Source: an uncultured Pelagibacteraceae bacterium (GTDB lineage Bacteria; Pseudomonadota; Alphaproteobacteria; Pelagibacterales; Pelagibacteraceae). From it: a DNA stretch of 64,000 bases. A model generated the notes under the pieces. That model had not been told where the DNA came from and did no database searches. It saw only the letters and a program-made list of their open reading frames with translations. The position numbers and the translations under genes are program-made. This document shows positions 41,325 to 52,579 of the stretch, piece by piece (positions within the stretch are counted from its first letter, which is position 1; every line of letters starts with the position of its first letter). Location: the NCBI GenBank assembly GCA_902521005.1, contig CABYPZ010000003.1:1-64000 (forward strand), written 5' to 3'.

Positions 41325-41988
41325 GGCACATATTTTAGTTGTCGATGATGATGATGGTATAAGAGAGTTAGTTAAACAATACTTAAATCAAAATAACTTT
41401 CTTGTTTCTACAGCTAATAGTGCGGAAGATGCACTTGAGAAAATACAAGTTATAAAATTCGATTTAATTATTTTAGATATAATGATGCCTGGAAAAAGTG
41501 GACTAGAATTTACTATTGAAAATAAAAAAAAAATTAATACTCCAATAATTCTTCTAACAGCTAAAGGTGAAGCATCTGAAAGAGTTAAAGGTCTTGAAGT
41601 AGGTGCAGATGATTATTTGCCAAAACCATTTGAACCAAAAGAGTTAATTCTCAGGATAAAAAATATTTTAAATAAAACTCAAATTGATGCAAAAAAAAGA
41701 ATGGTAAGTTTTGGAAATATAGAAATCAATTTAAATAAACATTTGATAATTAAAAACAATGAAGAGTTTAAAATAAACTCAACAGAGAAAACTATTCTAG
41801 AAGTAATGATTAATTCTCCTGGAAAAACTTTTTCAAGAGAAGAAATAGGCAATATTATTAAACTAGATAAAGAAAGATCGATAGATGTAGTAATAACTCG
41901 ATTAAGAAAAAAGATTGAAATAGACCCCAAAAATCCAAAATATTTACAAACTTTAAGAGGAGAAGGATATGTTTTATGGATTGAGTAA
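41311..41988 (+). CDS. OmpR-family response regulator
   Basis: Receiver VVDDDDGIRELV, DLIILDIMMPGKSG, LLTAKGEASERVKGLEVGADDYLPKPFEPKEL; C-terminal wHTH. Confidence 0.96.
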   Translation: MKKFEAHILVVDDDDGIRELVKQYLNQNNFLVSTANSAEDALEKIQVIKFDLIILDIMMPGKSGLEFTIENKKKINTPIILLTAKGEASERVKGLEVGADDYLPKPFEPKELILRIKNILNKTQIDAKKRMVSFGNIEINLNKHLIIKNNEEFKINSTEKTILEVMINSPGKTFSREEIGNIIKLDKERSIDVVITRLRKKIEIDPKNPKYLQTLRGEGYVLWIE

Positions 41989-43282
41989 ATTGATTAAAAG
42001 AATCCTACCAAAACAGTTATTTTATAGGGGTCTGTTAATTGTTGCTACTCCAATAATTATTTTACAGGTAACGATATCATTAGTTTTTTTTGACAGCTTA
42101 TGGATAAAAACAAATAAAGGAATGACGAAAGCTCTTGTGAGTGAAGTTAGAACTTTTATTGATGCGTATGATAACGATCAAAATAATAAAGATTATATTA
42201 TTGTAATGTTCAAAGACTACCTTCAATTTAATATAAAGTATGAAGAAAACAAAAAGATTCCAAAAATAAAAAAAGAAAGATGGTTCAGTCCAATAGATAG
42301 GTCGTTGAGAAGAGAATTAAAATCTCAAAATTTAACTTTTTTCTATGATACTTCATCATATGTAAATTTAATTGATTTAAAAATAAAATATAAAGATGGA
42401 TACTTTCAGTTCTTTATACCAAGAGAAAGATTAACTAATTCATCTGTTAGATTATTTGCTTTATGGATAACAATCCCGGCTTTATTAATGATTGGTATAG
42501 CAATTATTTTTTTAAAAAACCAGACTAGACCAATTATTAAGCTTGCGGAGGCCTCAGAAAGATTTGGTCGAGGAGAAAGTGTAGAAGAATATTCGCCATC
42601 TGGTGCGTTAGAAATTAGAAAAGCAGGATATGAATTTGAAAGAATGAGAAAACGTATTTTAAGACATTTAAATCAAAGATCAGAGATGTTGTCTGGTATT
42701 AGTCATGATTTAAGAACACCATTAACAAGAATCAAATTACAAATGGAAATAATTAAAGACGAGGAGGTTAAGAAAAAACTATCTGATGATATTGATGAAA
42801 TGGAAAAAATGTTGAATGAGTATCTACAATTTTCTAAATCAACTTTTACAGAAAAAAATGAAAAATTTGATATTTCTGAATTGATAAAAATAATAGTAAA
42901 AAAATATAATTTAGAAAATATTTTTATTGAGCAAAGTGAAAAAAACATTTTTACTGGAAGAAAAAGTTTAATTCATAGATGTTTATCTAATTTAATTGAC
43001 AATAGTTTAAAATATGGAAAAAATGTTACAATTAACCAATTTGTTTCAAAAAAAAAGCTTACTTTATTAGTGGAAGATGACGGTCCAGGTATTCCTGAGT
43101 CCGAATATGATAATGTTTTTAAACCTTTCTATAAAATTGACAAAAGTAGAAATAAAATAAAATCAAGCGTTGGCCTTGGTTTATCCATTGCATCAGATAT
43201 TGTTAGGTCTCACGGTGGCAGTATTGAATTAGACAAATCAGGAATGGGTGGACTTAAAGTTAAGATCTCTTTGCCGATTTAG
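41969..43282 (+). CDS. EnvZ-like sensor histidine kinase
   Basis: TM segments, HAMP, H-box GISHDLRTPLTRIKLQ, N-box RCLSNLIDNSLKYG, G1/G2 VEDDGPGIPESE, VGLGLSIASDIVRSHGG. Confidence 0.95.
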   Translation: MFYGLSKLIKRILPKQLFYRGLLIVATPIIILQVTISLVFFDSLWIKTNKGMTKALVSEVRTFIDAYDNDQNNKDYIIVMFKDYLQFNIKYEENKKIPKIKKERWFSPIDRSLRRELKSQNLTFFYDTSSYVNLIDLKIKYKDGYFQFFIPRERLTNSSVRLFALWITIPALLMIGIAIIFLKNQTRPIIKLAEASERFGRGESVEEYSPSGALEIRKAGYEFERMRKRILRHLNQRSEMLSGISHDLRTPLTRIKLQMEIIKDEEVKKKLSDDIDEMEKMLNEYLQFSKSTFTEKNEKFDISELIKIIVKKYNLENIFIEQSEKNIFTGRKSLIHRCLSNLIDNSLKYGKNVTINQFVSKKKLTLLVEDDGPGIPESEYDNVFKPFYKIDKSRNKIKSSVGLGLSIASDIVRSHGGSIELDKSGMGGLKVKISLPI

Positions 43283-43511
43283 ATTTAGTTTTTTTTCTTT
43301 TCTCAAGATTTTCTATTTTTTTTTCTAACTTTTCAATCCTTTTTGATAAAATATCTGTTTCTTCTTTACTGGTCAATTTCATCTTAAAAACTATTTCATC
43401 TCTTTTAGACTTTAATATACTTAAAATATCTTCACTAATATCTTTATAATTTACAATGCCCTGTTCAACTAATTTTGCTAATCTATCAATAACAAATTTT
43501 GTTTTTTTCAT
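43260..43511 (-). CDS. ubiK: UbiK/BMFP-family accessory factor
   Basis: 83 aa; coiled-coil tail KEETDILSKRIEKLEKKIENLEKRKKTKSKS typical of BMFP proteins. Confidence 0.75.
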   Translation of the reverse strand: MKKTKFVIDRLAKLVEQGIVNYKDISEDILSILKSKRDEIVFKMKLTSKEETDILSKRIEKLEKKIENLEKRKKTKSKSAKRS

Positions 43512-43567
43512 ATATTTCTTTATTAAATAAAATTATATAATCTAAATTTTTATAGTATTAATATACA

Positions 43568-44335
43568 ATGTTCATTAATAATTTTGACCCAGTAGCATTT
43601 GAATTTCTGACATTTAAAATAAGGTGGTATTCTTTATCTTATATTGTTGGAATTGTTATTGCATGGATTTATATTAAAAAATTCATTTTAAAAGAAACAG
43701 AATATTCAAAATATGTTGATGACCTTATATCTTATGTAATAATAGGATTGATAATTGGGGGAAGGTTGGGATATGTAATATTCTATAACTTTGAATATTA
43801 TACTAGCAACCCCCTAGAAATTTTAATGATTTGGACAGGTGGAATGTCTTTTCATGGTGGAGTATTAGGAGTTATTATTTCAACGTATTTATTTTGTAAA
43901 AAAAATAAACTAAGGACTTTTTATTTTTTAGATCTTATTTCATTATCTGCTCCTATTGGAATTTTTTTAGGGAGAATAGCAAATTTTATAAATTCAGAAT
44001 TATATGGAACAAAGACTGATTTTTTTTTAGCGGTAATTTTTGAAAAGGTCGACAGTGTTTCAAGACACCCTTCTCAGTTATACGAAGCTTTTTTTGAAGG
44101 TATAATTTTATTTATATTATTAAATTTTATTTATAAAAAATATATCAATCATAAGCCAGGAGTATTATCTGCCTTGTTTTTAATATTCTATTCTGTATTC
44201 CGGTTTATAATTGAATTCACTAGAGAGCCGGATGCTCATTTAGGTTTAGTATTTATGGAATTAAGTCAAGGTCAAGTAATGAGTATACTATTTTTTGTTG
44301 TGGGATTAATCATTTTAAAAATTAAAAATGCTTAA
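43568..44335 (+). CDS. lgt: Prolipoprotein diacylglyceryl transferase
   Basis: IRWYSLSYIVGI, GGRLGYVIFYNFEYY, GGMSFHGGVLGV, GRIANFINSELYG, RHPSQLYEAFFEG. Confidence 0.96.
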   Translation: MFINNFDPVAFEFLTFKIRWYSLSYIVGIVIAWIYIKKFILKETEYSKYVDDLISYVIIGLIIGGRLGYVIFYNFEYYTSNPLEILMIWTGGMSFHGGVLGVIISTYLFCKKNKLRTFYFLDLISLSAPIGIFLGRIANFINSELYGTKTDFFLAVIFEKVDSVSRHPSQLYEAFFEGIILFILLNFIYKKYINHKPGVLSALFLIFYSVFRFIIEFTREPDAHLGLVFMELSQGQVMSILFFVVGLIILKIKNA

Positions 44336-45380
44336 AAATAAAAGATCAATTCCCTTAGACCAGTTTATTAATAAAGCGTTATACGATAAATCAAGTGGAT
44401 ATTATTTTAAGAAAAATCCTTTTGGGAAAAATGGTGACTATATAACCTCTCCAAATATATCTAGACTTTTTTCAGAAATGTTATCTATTTGGACCATTGC
44501 GTTTTGGGAAAATCTTAAATTTCCAAAAAAAATCAATCTTATAGAATTGGGAGGTGGAAATGGTGAAATGGTACTTCAAATGATTAAAACTTTTGAAAAA
44601 TTTCCAAAATTTTCTAATTCTTGTAATATTTTTATATATGAAAAAAGTCCGTATTTAAAAAGTATTCAAAAAAAAAAATTACAAAATTATAAAGTTAAAT
44701 GGATCAAAAGTTTTAATGAACTCAATAATGACCCAAATATATTCGTTGCTAATGAATTTTTTGATGCATTACCAATAAAACAATTTATTAAAATTAAAAA
44801 TCGATGGGCAGAAAGATATATTGAGATTTCAAATAACAAAAGCTTTAAATTTATTAATAAGTTTACAGATATGAATTTAATTGAACAAAAGGTTGGTTTT
44901 AAAATTTTTCAAAAACAAAAAATTGTAGAATACTCACCTTTATCTCTTAAATTTCTTAAGTTGATTTCAAGAAAATTAAAGAGATCAAATGGTGGTATTT
45001 TAATAATAGATTATGGTTATATGAACAATATGATGAGAGATACTGTGCAATCAATCTATAAACATAAAGCCAATAATATTTTTTTAAATTTTAGTGATGC
45101 AGATATCACACATTTAATTAATTTTGAATTATTCAAGAAAATAATAAAAAAAAATAATTTAAAAGTTCAGGGAATTACTTCGCAGAGAGAATTCTTGATA
45201 AATATGGGAATTCTTGAAAGAGCAGAAATGATATCTAAAAAACTAAAATTTACAGATAAAGCAAATATATTTTATAGGCTTAGAAAACTTATCGATAATA
45301 AAGAAATGGGTAAATTATTTAAGTTCATGCTTATAACAAATAAAAATATAAAATTTAAAACAGGTTTTAAAGTTGATTAA
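44328..45380 (+). CDS. SAM-dependent methyltransferase, MidA/NDUFAF7 family
   Basis: GKNGDYITSPNISRLFSEMLSIWTI, LIELGGGNGEMVLQMI, ANEFFDALPIKQF. Confidence 0.9.
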   Translation: MLKNKRSIPLDQFINKALYDKSSGYYFKKNPFGKNGDYITSPNISRLFSEMLSIWTIAFWENLKFPKKINLIELGGGNGEMVLQMIKTFEKFPKFSNSCNIFIYEKSPYLKSIQKKKLQNYKVKWIKSFNELNNDPNIFVANEFFDALPIKQFIKIKNRWAERYIEISNNKSFKFINKFTDMNLIEQKVGFKIFQKQKIVEYSPLSLKFLKLISRKLKRSNGGILIIDYGYMNNMMRDTVQSIYKHKANNIFLNFSDADITHLINFELFKKIIKKNNLKVQGITSQREFLINMGILERAEMISKKLKFTDKANIFYRLRKLIDNKEMGKLFKFMLITNKNIKFKTGFKVD

Positions 45381-46125
45381 ATCAAAAATATTAAAAAAAT
45401 TTAAAAATATAGAACATGGCTTTTTTAATAGCAAAGGCGGTGTATCAAAAGGAATATACAAAAGTTTAAATTGTGGACCAGGTTCTAAAGATAAAAAATA
45501 TTTTATAAATAAAAATCTAAAAATTGTATTAAAAAAACTTAACTCTTCACAAAAAAAACTAATTTTGCTTAATCAAATACATAGTAATAAAATTTATTAT
45601 GTTAAAGAAAAAAGGAAAAAAAAACTAATAGGAGATGGAATAATTACTGAAAATAGATCTTTGGCTATAGGTATTTTGACGGCAGATTGTTGCCCTATTC
45701 TATTTTTTGATCCTGTTAAAAATATTATCGGAGCAGCGCACGCGGGTTGGAGAGGAGCATATAAAAAAATTGGCAAGAAGATGATATTAAAACTATTAAA
45801 TAAAGGAACAAAATTAAATGATATACATGTAGTAATTGGACCAACTATTTTACAAAAAAACTATGAAGTTAAAAAAGATTTCAAATTAAGATTTTTAAAA
45901 CAAGATTTATCAAATAGGATATTTTTTAAAATAAAGCAAAAAAAACTTTATTTTGATTTATCGGGCTACATCTCAACTCAAATGAAAAATATTGGTGTAA
46001 AGAATATCGAAATTATTAAAAAAGATACATTTGAACCAAAAAATAATTTTTTTAGCGCAAGAAGGTCTTTAAAAAATAATTTTGATGATTATGGTAGAAA
46101 TATATCAATAATTATGATTAAATAG
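45373..46125 (+). CDS. pgeF: YfiH/PgeF-family purine nucleoside phosphorylase (laccase-domain), TTG start
   Basis: HGFFNSKGGVSKGIYKSLNCG, LLNQIHSNKIYYV, ILTADCCPILFFDPVKNIIGAAHAGWRGAYKKI. Confidence 0.93.
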   Translation: MIKSKILKKFKNIEHGFFNSKGGVSKGIYKSLNCGPGSKDKKYFINKNLKIVLKKLNSSQKKLILLNQIHSNKIYYVKEKRKKKLIGDGIITENRSLAIGILTADCCPILFFDPVKNIIGAAHAGWRGAYKKIGKKMILKLLNKGTKLNDIHVVIGPTILQKNYEVKKDFKLRFLKQDLSNRIFFKIKQKKLYFDLSGYISTQMKNIGVKNIEIIKKDTFEPKNNFFSARRSLKNNFDDYGRNISIIMIK

Positions 46126-46137
46126 AGTATCTCAGAA

Positions 46138-47070
46138 ATGAAACTTCTTACAGGGAATAGCAATAAAAATCTTAGTGTAAAAATATCAAAATTCCTTAAG
46201 ACTAAACTCGTACATTCAAGTATTAAAAAATTTTCGGATGGTGAAATTTATATTGAAATAAAAGAAAACATAAGAGGAAATAGTATTTTTATTGTTCAAT
46301 CAGTTAGTTCGCCAGCAAATGATAATCTTATGGAACTTTTATTGTGTATAGATGCATTAAAAAGATCATCAGCAAAAAATATTACTGCTGTAATTCCATA
46401 CTTTGGATATGCAAGACAAGATCGTAAAGTAGCACCAAGAACATCAATATCAGCTAAACTTGTTTCAAATTTAATAACTAAGGCTGGAGCAGACAGAGTG
46501 GTAACAGTTGATCTGCATGCTGGACAAATTCAAGGTTTTTTTGATTTACCAGTTGATAACCTTTTTGCAACACCAATATTTGCTAGACATGTAAAAAGAA
46601 ACGTTAAAGGAAATAATTTAATTTGTGTTTCACCGGATGTTGGTGGGGTTGAAAGAACTAGAGCTCTTGCAAGAAAGCTAGACAAAGGAATAGCAATTAT
46701 TGACAAAAGACGGCCAGCGCCAGGAAAATCACAAGTTATGAATGTTATTGGAAACGTAAAAAATAAAACTTGTATAATAATTGACGATATAATTGACTCT
46801 GGCGGAACAATTGTGAATGCTGCACAAGCACTTATCAATAGAGGTGCTAAAGAAGTTCACGTTTATATAACTCATGGAGTTTTGAGTGGAGAAGCTGTAG
46901 AAAAAATAAAAAAATCGAAAATAAAAAAGTTGGTAATTACTGATACGATTGATAATTCAGATAAGGTAAAAAAAGCCAAAAATATAGAGGTATTATCAAT
47001 TGCTAATTTACTTGGAGAAGCAATTAAACGAATTTCTAACTCTACCTCTGTTTCAGATTTATTTAAATAA
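46138..47070 (+). CDS. prs: Ribose-phosphate pyrophosphokinase
   Basis: [56 protein letters not shown]. Confidence 0.97.
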   Translation: MKLLTGNSNKNLSVKISKFLKTKLVHSSIKKFSDGEIYIEIKENIRGNSIFIVQSVSSPANDNLMELLLCIDALKRSSAKNITAVIPYFGYARQDRKVAPRTSISAKLVSNLITKAGADRVVTVDLHAGQIQGFFDLPVDNLFATPIFARHVKRNVKGNNLICVSPDVGGVERTRALARKLDKGIAIIDKRRPAPGKSQVMNVIGNVKNKTCIIIDDIIDSGGTIVNAAQALINRGAKEVHVYITHGVLSGEAVEKIKKSKIKKLVITDTIDNSDKVKKAKNIEVLSIANLLGEAIKRISNSTSVSDLFK

Positions 47071-47114
47071 ATTACTTGTAAATTTTACTATCATAAGTTA
47101 AAAACCTTCACTTT

Positions 47115-47837
47115 ATGAATTCTTTAGAAGCATCAATTAGAAACACAGCCTCAAAAGGTGAACTTAATTTATTAAGAAAAAATGAACAAGTTCCAGCAAT
47201 AATTTATGGGGGTAAAGAAGAAAATCAAAAAATTTCTTTATCAAAAAAACAAGTACAATTTTTAATAGATCAAGAAAATTTTTTATCAAAAATTATCACT
47301 ATCAACATTGATGGCAAACAAATAAATGTTCTTCCGAGAGACGTAAATTATGATCCAATAACAGACAATCCTATACACATTGATTTTTTAAGAATTGTAA
47401 AAGGGGCTAAAGTTATAATTGAGATACCAGTAAAATTTATAAACAATGAAAAATCTCCAGGTCTCAAAAGAGGTGGTGTTTTAAACATAGTAAGAAGAAG
47501 TGTTGAACTTAAATGCCCTTCTGAAACTATACCCGACGAACTTGTAGTTGACTTAGATGGTCTAGAAATAGGAATAAGTATAAAAATATCATCTATTAAA
47601 CTTCCTGAAAATGTAAATCCAACTATACAGGGAAGGGATTTTGTAATTGCAACTGTTGCGGCTCCAACAATATTTAAAGAACCAGAAAAACCAGCAGAGG
47701 CAGAAAGTGCAGAAGGAGCAGAAGGAGCAGAGGGAGCAGAGGCTAAACCAGCTGAAGGTGATGAAAAAGCTGCAGATGACAAAAAAGGTAAAGAAGAACC
47801 TAAAAAAGAGGAAAAAGCCTCTAGTGATAAAAAATAA
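47115..47837 (+). CDS. rplY: 50S ribosomal protein L25 (Ctc/TL5 form)
   Basis: LRKNEQVPAIIYGGKEENQKISL, HIDFLRI, acidic AEG-repeat tail. Confidence 0.93.
   Translation: MNSLEASIRNTASKGELNLLRKNEQVPAIIYGGKEENQKISLSKKQVQFLIDQENFLSKIITINIDGKQINVLPRDVNYDPITDNPIHIDFLRIVKGAKVIIEIPVKFINNEKSPGLKRGGVLNIVRRSVELKCPSETIPDELVVDLDGLEIGISIKISSIKLPENVNPTIQGRDFVIATVAAPTIFKEPEKPAEAESAEGAEGAEGAEAKPAEGDEKAADDKKGKEEPKKEEKASSDKK
47706..47743 (+). repeat. 9-bp tandem repeat in rplY encoding (AEG)n
   Basis: gtgcagaaggagcagaaggagcagagggagcagagg -> AEGAEGAEGAEA. Confidence 0.85.
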
Positions 47838-47875
47838 TAATTCAAATTGAAAAAATTCCATAACTTACAGAAATC

Positions 47876-48436
47876 ATGATTTTATTAGTCGGCCTTGGAA
47901 ATCCAACACCTGATAGTAACGACAATAGACATAATGTTGGTTTTAAAATTATTGATGCAATAAATCAAAAATTTGGATTATCGAAACAAAAACCAAAATT
48001 CAAAGGTCTTCTAACTACAGGAAACATTGCTAACAAAAAAGTATATGCAATAAAACCACTTACATTTATGAATAACTCTGGGATATGTATAAGAGAACTT
48101 ATGGAATATTTTAAAATAGATATTGATGATGTGATTGTTTTCCATGACGATTTAGATGTTGATTTTGGAAAAATAAAAGCAAAATTTGGTGGTTCAAGCG
48201 CAGGTCATAATGGTATTGAGTCAATAGATAAGTTTATAGGCAAAGAATATTCAAGAGTTAGAGTTGGGATAGGAAAACCAGATAAAAAAATTCCTGTTTC
48301 TGATTATGTTTTAAATAATTTTAATGAAGATGAAAAAATTCAGTTGGATCATATTACAACGAATATTATTGAATCAATTCCTATTCTTATAGATAAAAAA
48401 TTAGATCTTTTTTCAAGTACTGTTAATAATAAATAA
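47876..48436 (+). CDS. pth: Peptidyl-tRNA hydrolase
   Basis: LLVGLGNPTPDSNDNRHNVGF, KPLTFMNNSG, HDDLDVDFGKIKAKFGGSSAGHNGIESI. Confidence 0.97.
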   Translation: MILLVGLGNPTPDSNDNRHNVGFKIIDAINQKFGLSKQKPKFKGLLTTGNIANKKVYAIKPLTFMNNSGICIRELMEYFKIDIDDVIVFHDDLDVDFGKIKAKFGGSSAGHNGIESIDKFIGKEYSRVRVGIGKPDKKIPVSDYVLNNFNEDEKIQLDHITTNIIESIPILIDKKLDLFSSTVNNK

Positions 48437-49510
48437 ATGGGATTTAAATGTGGTATTGTTGGCTTGCCTAACGTGGGAAAATCTACATTGTTTAATGCCT
48501 TAACAAATTCAACTAAAGCTCAGGCAGAAAATTTTCCTTTTTGTACAATAGATCCTAATATTGGAATAGTTCCAGTTCCAGATGAGAGATTAGAAAATTT
48601 AGTTTTTATATCAAATTCTAAAAAAAAAATTAATACTACTATTTCTTTTGTAGATATTGCAGGTCTTGTAAAGGGTGCATCAAAAGGTGAAGGTTTAGGT
48701 AATAAATTTTTATCTCATATAAGAGAAGTAGACGCAATTATACACATGATAAGATGCTTTGACTCTGATGATATACAAAATGTAAACCCAAATGTTGATC
48801 CTGTAAGAGACCTTGAAATAATAGAAACAGAAATGAGGCTTGCTGATCTAGAATCTATTCAAAAAAGGTTGGATAAAAAAAATAAAAAAAATTCCACAGA
48901 AAATGAAATAAATATTTTAGAAACTGCTTTAAAATGTATAAATGATGATATTAAATTTGAATTACTATTTCAAAAATTCTCAAAAAAAGAAATAAATCAA
49001 GTTGGACTACTTTCAACAAAACCAGGCTTATATGTTTGCAATGTCGATGAGAAAAGCATTAAAAATGGTAATAAATATACAAAAGAATTTATAAGTAAAT
49101 TTGGTGAAATAAATACAATAATAGTATCTGCGGATATTGAAAATCAAATAAATGAATTAAACGAAGAAGAAAAAATTAATTATATGAAAATGATCGATTT
49201 AAAAGAGACGGGTTTAAATGTCTTAATAAAAAAAGGTTACAACCTTCTTGAACTTCAAACATTTTTTACTTCAGGTCCTGAAGAAACTAGAGCTTGGACT
49301 GTTCAAAAAAATAGTTTAGCCCCGATTGCCGCTGGTATAATTCATAGTGACTTTGAAAAAGGTTTCATAAGAGCAGAGACGGTATCTTATGAAGATTTTA
49401 TTAAATGTGAAGGATGGTTAAACTCAAAAAATAAGGGAAAATTAAGACTTGAGGGTAAAGATTATATTGTAAATGATGGTGATATTTTAAATTTTAGATT
49501 CAATACGTGA
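48437..49510 (+). CDS. ychF: Ribosome-associated GTPase YchF
   Basis: GFKCGIVGLPNVGKSTLFNALT, NFPFCTIDPNIG, DIAGLVKGASKGEGLGNKFLSHIREVDA. Confidence 0.97.
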   Translation: MGFKCGIVGLPNVGKSTLFNALTNSTKAQAENFPFCTIDPNIGIVPVPDERLENLVFISNSKKKINTTISFVDIAGLVKGASKGEGLGNKFLSHIREVDAIIHMIRCFDSDDIQNVNPNVDPVRDLEIIETEMRLADLESIQKRLDKKNKKNSTENEINILETALKCINDDIKFELLFQKFSKKEINQVGLLSTKPGLYVCNVDEKSIKNGNKYTKEFISKFGEINTIIVSADIENQINELNEEEKINYMKMIDLKETGLNVLIKKGYNLLELQTFFTSGPEETRAWTVQKNSLAPIAAGIIHSDFEKGFIRAETVSYEDFIKCEGWLNSKNKGKLRLEGKDYIVNDGDILNFRFNT

Positions 49511-50266
49511 CCAAAGTTTTTTCATACTAAAATAAACTAATACAGTCATTATAATCAAATATACAATAGCTCTAAATCCAATTTTATGTCTTGCTTCCAA
49601 ATGTGGTTCAGCTGCCCAGGCTAAAAAGCTAGTAACGTCTCTCGCCATTTGATCTTCTGTCGCTTCAGTTCCGTCTATATATGTAACTATTCCCTCTGAC
49701 AAAGGATTAGACATTTTTATTTTATTTCCAGCCATGTATTTATTATAATAAACGCCATCATCTAAGCTTATACCTTCAGGTGCTTCTTCATAACCTAAAA
49801 GAAGTGAATAAATATAATCGGCGCCACCTTTTCTAGCTTTTACCAAAACTGACATATCGGGTGGATATGCTCCTCCATTTGCTGCTGTTGCGGCTTGTAT
49901 GTTTTCATATGGTCCAACAAAATTATCTGATAGTCGGGCTACTCTAGTAAACATTTCTCCATCGCTATTAGGACCGTCAGTTAACTCAAATTGTGAAGCA
50001 ATTATTTTTGCCTGTTCTACTGAAAACTCAGGACCCCCTGCTTCAGAAAGATTCCGGTAACTTAAATATTTCATTGAATGACATGCGGCACAGACTTCTG
50101 TGTATACTTGATATCCTCTTTGAAGAGATGCCCTATCAAATTTTCCGAAGAAACCTTTGAAACTCCATCCTGGGCTCAATAATTCATGACTTCTCTCAGC
50201 AGCAGTTCCGTTATAAGAATATGTAGAAATTACTAATACAAGTAATAGAGACTTTAAAACTCTCAT
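49487..50266 (-). CDS. petC: Cytochrome c1 (bc1 complex)
   Basis: [24 protein letters not shown] haem site, C-terminal TM, downstream of cytochrome b. Confidence 0.96.
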   Translation of the reverse strand: MRVLKSLLLVLVISTYSYNGTAAERSHELLSPGWSFKGFFGKFDRASLQRGYQVYTEVCAACHSMKYLSYRNLSEAGGPEFSVEQAKIIASQFELTDGPNSDGEMFTRVARLSDNFVGPYENIQAATAANGGAYPPDMSVLVKARKGGADYIYSLLLGYEEAPEGISLDDGVYYNKYMAGNKIKMSNPLSEGIVTYIDGTEATEDQMARDVTSFLAWAAEPHLEARHKIGFRAIVYLIIMTVLVYFSMKKLWSRIESKI

Positions 50267-51537
50267 GAGATTTCTTTCTTACTTCTTGCCATTGCTTCAT
50301 TGGGAGAACCACCTAATACTGGCTCTGTTAAGCTGAGAGGGACCTCTAAAGTTTTTTCTTTTAAACCCAATACTGGAAGAATAACTAAGAAATGTAAGAA
50401 GTAATAAGCTGTAGCTATTCTTGCTACTAGTAAATATAAACCTTCTGCCGGCATTGCTCCGACATATCCTAATATTAAAACATCAGCTACTAAAAACCAA
50501 TAAAACTGTTTGTAAAGTGGTCTAAAAATTGCTGATCTTACTTTTGAAGTATCCAGCCAAGGAAGAATTACTAAAACAAAAATTGCAGCAAACATTGCAA
50601 CGACCCCTAAAAGTTTATCAGGAACAGATCTTAATATTGCATAGAATGGTAGCAAATACCATTCTGGTACAATATGAGCTGGAGTAACCAGTGGATTTGC
50701 TTCAATATAATTATCAGCATGTCCTAAAATATTTGGTGAATAAAAAACAAAAAATGCAAAAACAATTAAAAACAATAGCAATGCAAATAAGTCTTTTACA
50801 ACAATATAAGGATGAAATGGTACTGTATCATTAGATGGTTTTTTAAGATCAATACCAATAGGATTATTGTTACCTGGAACATGAAGAGCCCAGATGTGCA
50901 AAACAACAAGTCCTAAAATTAAAAAAGGTATAAGATAGTGTAAACTAAAAAACCTTGTTAGAGTTGGATTATCAACCGAATAACCACCCCATAACCAAGT
51001 TACTATACTTTCTCCCACTAATGGAATAGCACTAAATAGATTAGTTATAACTGTAGCGCCCCAAAAACTCATTTGTCCCCAAGGAAGAACATAGCCCATG
51101 AATGCTGCAGCCATCATCAAAATATATATTATCATTCCTAATATCCATATAATTTCTCTTGGCGATTTATAAGAGCCGTAGTAAAGCGATCTAAAAATAT
51201 GAATATAAACTGCTAAAAAAAACATTGATGCTCCATTTGCATGAACATATCTTATTAGCCAGCCATAATTAACATTTCTCATAATGTGTTCTACACTTTC
51301 AAACGCTAAATCCGCATGTGCTATGTAATGCATAGCCAGGATTAGACCTGTAACTATTTGAGTAATTAAACAAAAAGTTAATATTCCGCCAAATGTCCAC
51401 CAATAATTTAAATTTTTTGGAGTTGGATAATCAGTTAAATGATTTGCCAGTGATAATAGTGGCAGCCTATCATTAAACCATTTTCCAAATTTAGACTTAG
51501 GTGTGTAATTATGATCACTCATATTATTTTTATCCAA
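50263..51537 (-). CDS. petB: Cytochrome b (bc1 complex)
   Basis: [62 protein letters not shown]. Confidence 0.97.
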   Translation of the reverse strand: MDKNNMSDHNYTPKSKFGKWFNDRLPLLSLANHLTDYPTPKNLNYWWTFGGILTFCLITQIVTGLILAMHYIAHADLAFESVEHIMRNVNYGWLIRYVHANGASMFFLAVYIHIFRSLYYGSYKSPREIIWILGMIIYILMMAAAFMGYVLPWGQMSFWGATVITNLFSAIPLVGESIVTWLWGGYSVDNPTLTRFFSLHYLIPFLILGLVVLHIWALHVPGNNNPIGIDLKKPSNDTVPFHPYIVVKDLFALLLFLIVFAFFVFYSPNILGHADNYIEANPLVTPAHIVPEWYLLPFYAILRSVPDKLLGVVAMFAAIFVLVILPWLDTSKVRSAIFRPLYKQFYWFLVADVLILGYVGAMPAEGLYLLVARIATAYYFLHFLVILPVLGLKEKTLEVPLSLTEPVLGGSPNEAMARSKKEIS

Positions 51538-52042
51538 TTTTTATTGTATTGCTATCGACAAACTCATATTTTGGAACTTCCATATTTGTAGGAGCTGGTC
51601 CCTTTCTAATTCTTCCAGATGTATCATAGTGTGAACCATGACAAGGGCAGAACCAACCTCCGTACTCTCCCTTATCACCAAGTGGAACACATCCTAAATG
51701 TGTGCATACTCCCAACATAACTAGCCACTCTGGATTCTTTGCTCTATCTTCATCAGTTTCTGGATGAGGTAAATCATCTATTTTGACATCTTTAGCTTTT
51801 GCAATTTCTTCACTAGTTCTCCGTCTAATAAATACTGGTTTCCCTCTCCATAAAACAGTAATTGATTGGCCAACTTCTACACCACTTATGTCTACTTCAG
51901 TGCTTGCTAACGCTTTAACAGATGCATCAGGATTCATTTGATCAACTAAAGGCCATACAGCTGCTCCAACTCCAACTGCTCCTAGTGCATATGATGCTGT
52001 AAATATGAAATCTCTTCTATTGGTTTTTTTTTCTTCTGACAT
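51530..52042 (-). CDS. petA: Rieske iron-sulfur protein
   Basis: Twin-arginine-type N-terminus [26 protein letters not shown]...CPCHGSHYD. Confidence 0.97.
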   Translation of the reverse strand: MSEEKKTNRRDFIFTASYALGAVGVGAAVWPLVDQMNPDASVKALASTEVDISGVEVGQSITVLWRGKPVFIRRRTSEEIAKAKDVKIDDLPHPETDEDRAKNPEWLVMLGVCTHLGCVPLGDKGEYGGWFCPCHGSHYDTSGRIRKGPAPTNMEVPKYEFVDSNTIKIG

Positions 52043-52105
52043 TAAAAATTATAATTATTTATGCTTAATTATATGATTAAATAATAATAAAAAAGGTATT
52101 TTTCC

Positions 52106-52579
52106 ATGGATACAATGACACACGATCATAGTAATTTAAGGCCAAAAATAGCACTATATGAGCCTGATATACCTCAAAATACAGCTTCGATAGTCAGGAC
52201 CTGTTCTTGTTTAGGGGCACAATTAGAAATTATTGAGCCGTGTGGATTCTTATTGTCAGATAAACGTTTTAAAAGAGTAGTCATGGATTATATGAATATA
52301 AACAACATAAGTTTTTACAAGGACTATAAGGAATTCTTTAAAATTAAAAAAAAGGATAGAGTAATACTGATTACAACAAAAGCTGACAAAGTGTATACTG
52401 ATTTTTCTTTTAAAAAAAATGACACAATTTTGTTTGGAAGAGAAAGTTCTGGTGTGCCAAAACATGTACATGAGATAGTTAATGAAAGGCTAAGAATACC
52501 AATGTTAGAAAATAAAAGATCTCTTAATCTTGCAACATCAGTTGGTATAGTGTTGGCTGAACAATTGAGACAGAATTAA
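52106..52579 (+). CDS. trmL: tRNA (cytidine(34)-2'-O)-methyltransferase TrmL-like (SPOUT)
   Basis: ALYEPDIPQNTASIVRTCSCLGAQLEIIEP, LFGRESSGVPKHVHE, RSLNLATSVGIVLAEQLRQ. Confidence 0.93.
   Translation: MDTMTHDHSNLRPKIALYEPDIPQNTASIVRTCSCLGAQLEIIEPCGFLLSDKRFKRVVMDYMNINNISFYKDYKEFFKIKKKDRVILITTKADKVYTDFSFKKNDTILFGRESSGVPKHVHEIVNERLRIPMLENKRSLNLATSVGIVLAEQLRQN

Noticed and set aside
47348-47861. Antisense ORFs (165, 90 aa) and plus-frame ORF (67 aa) over rplY
   Set aside because: Low-complexity mirror of the AEG/lysine-rich rplY tail; rplY is clearly the coding frame.
52256-52471. 71-aa minus-strand ORF inside trmL
   Set aside because: Antisense to conserved SPOUT methyltransferase; no motif.
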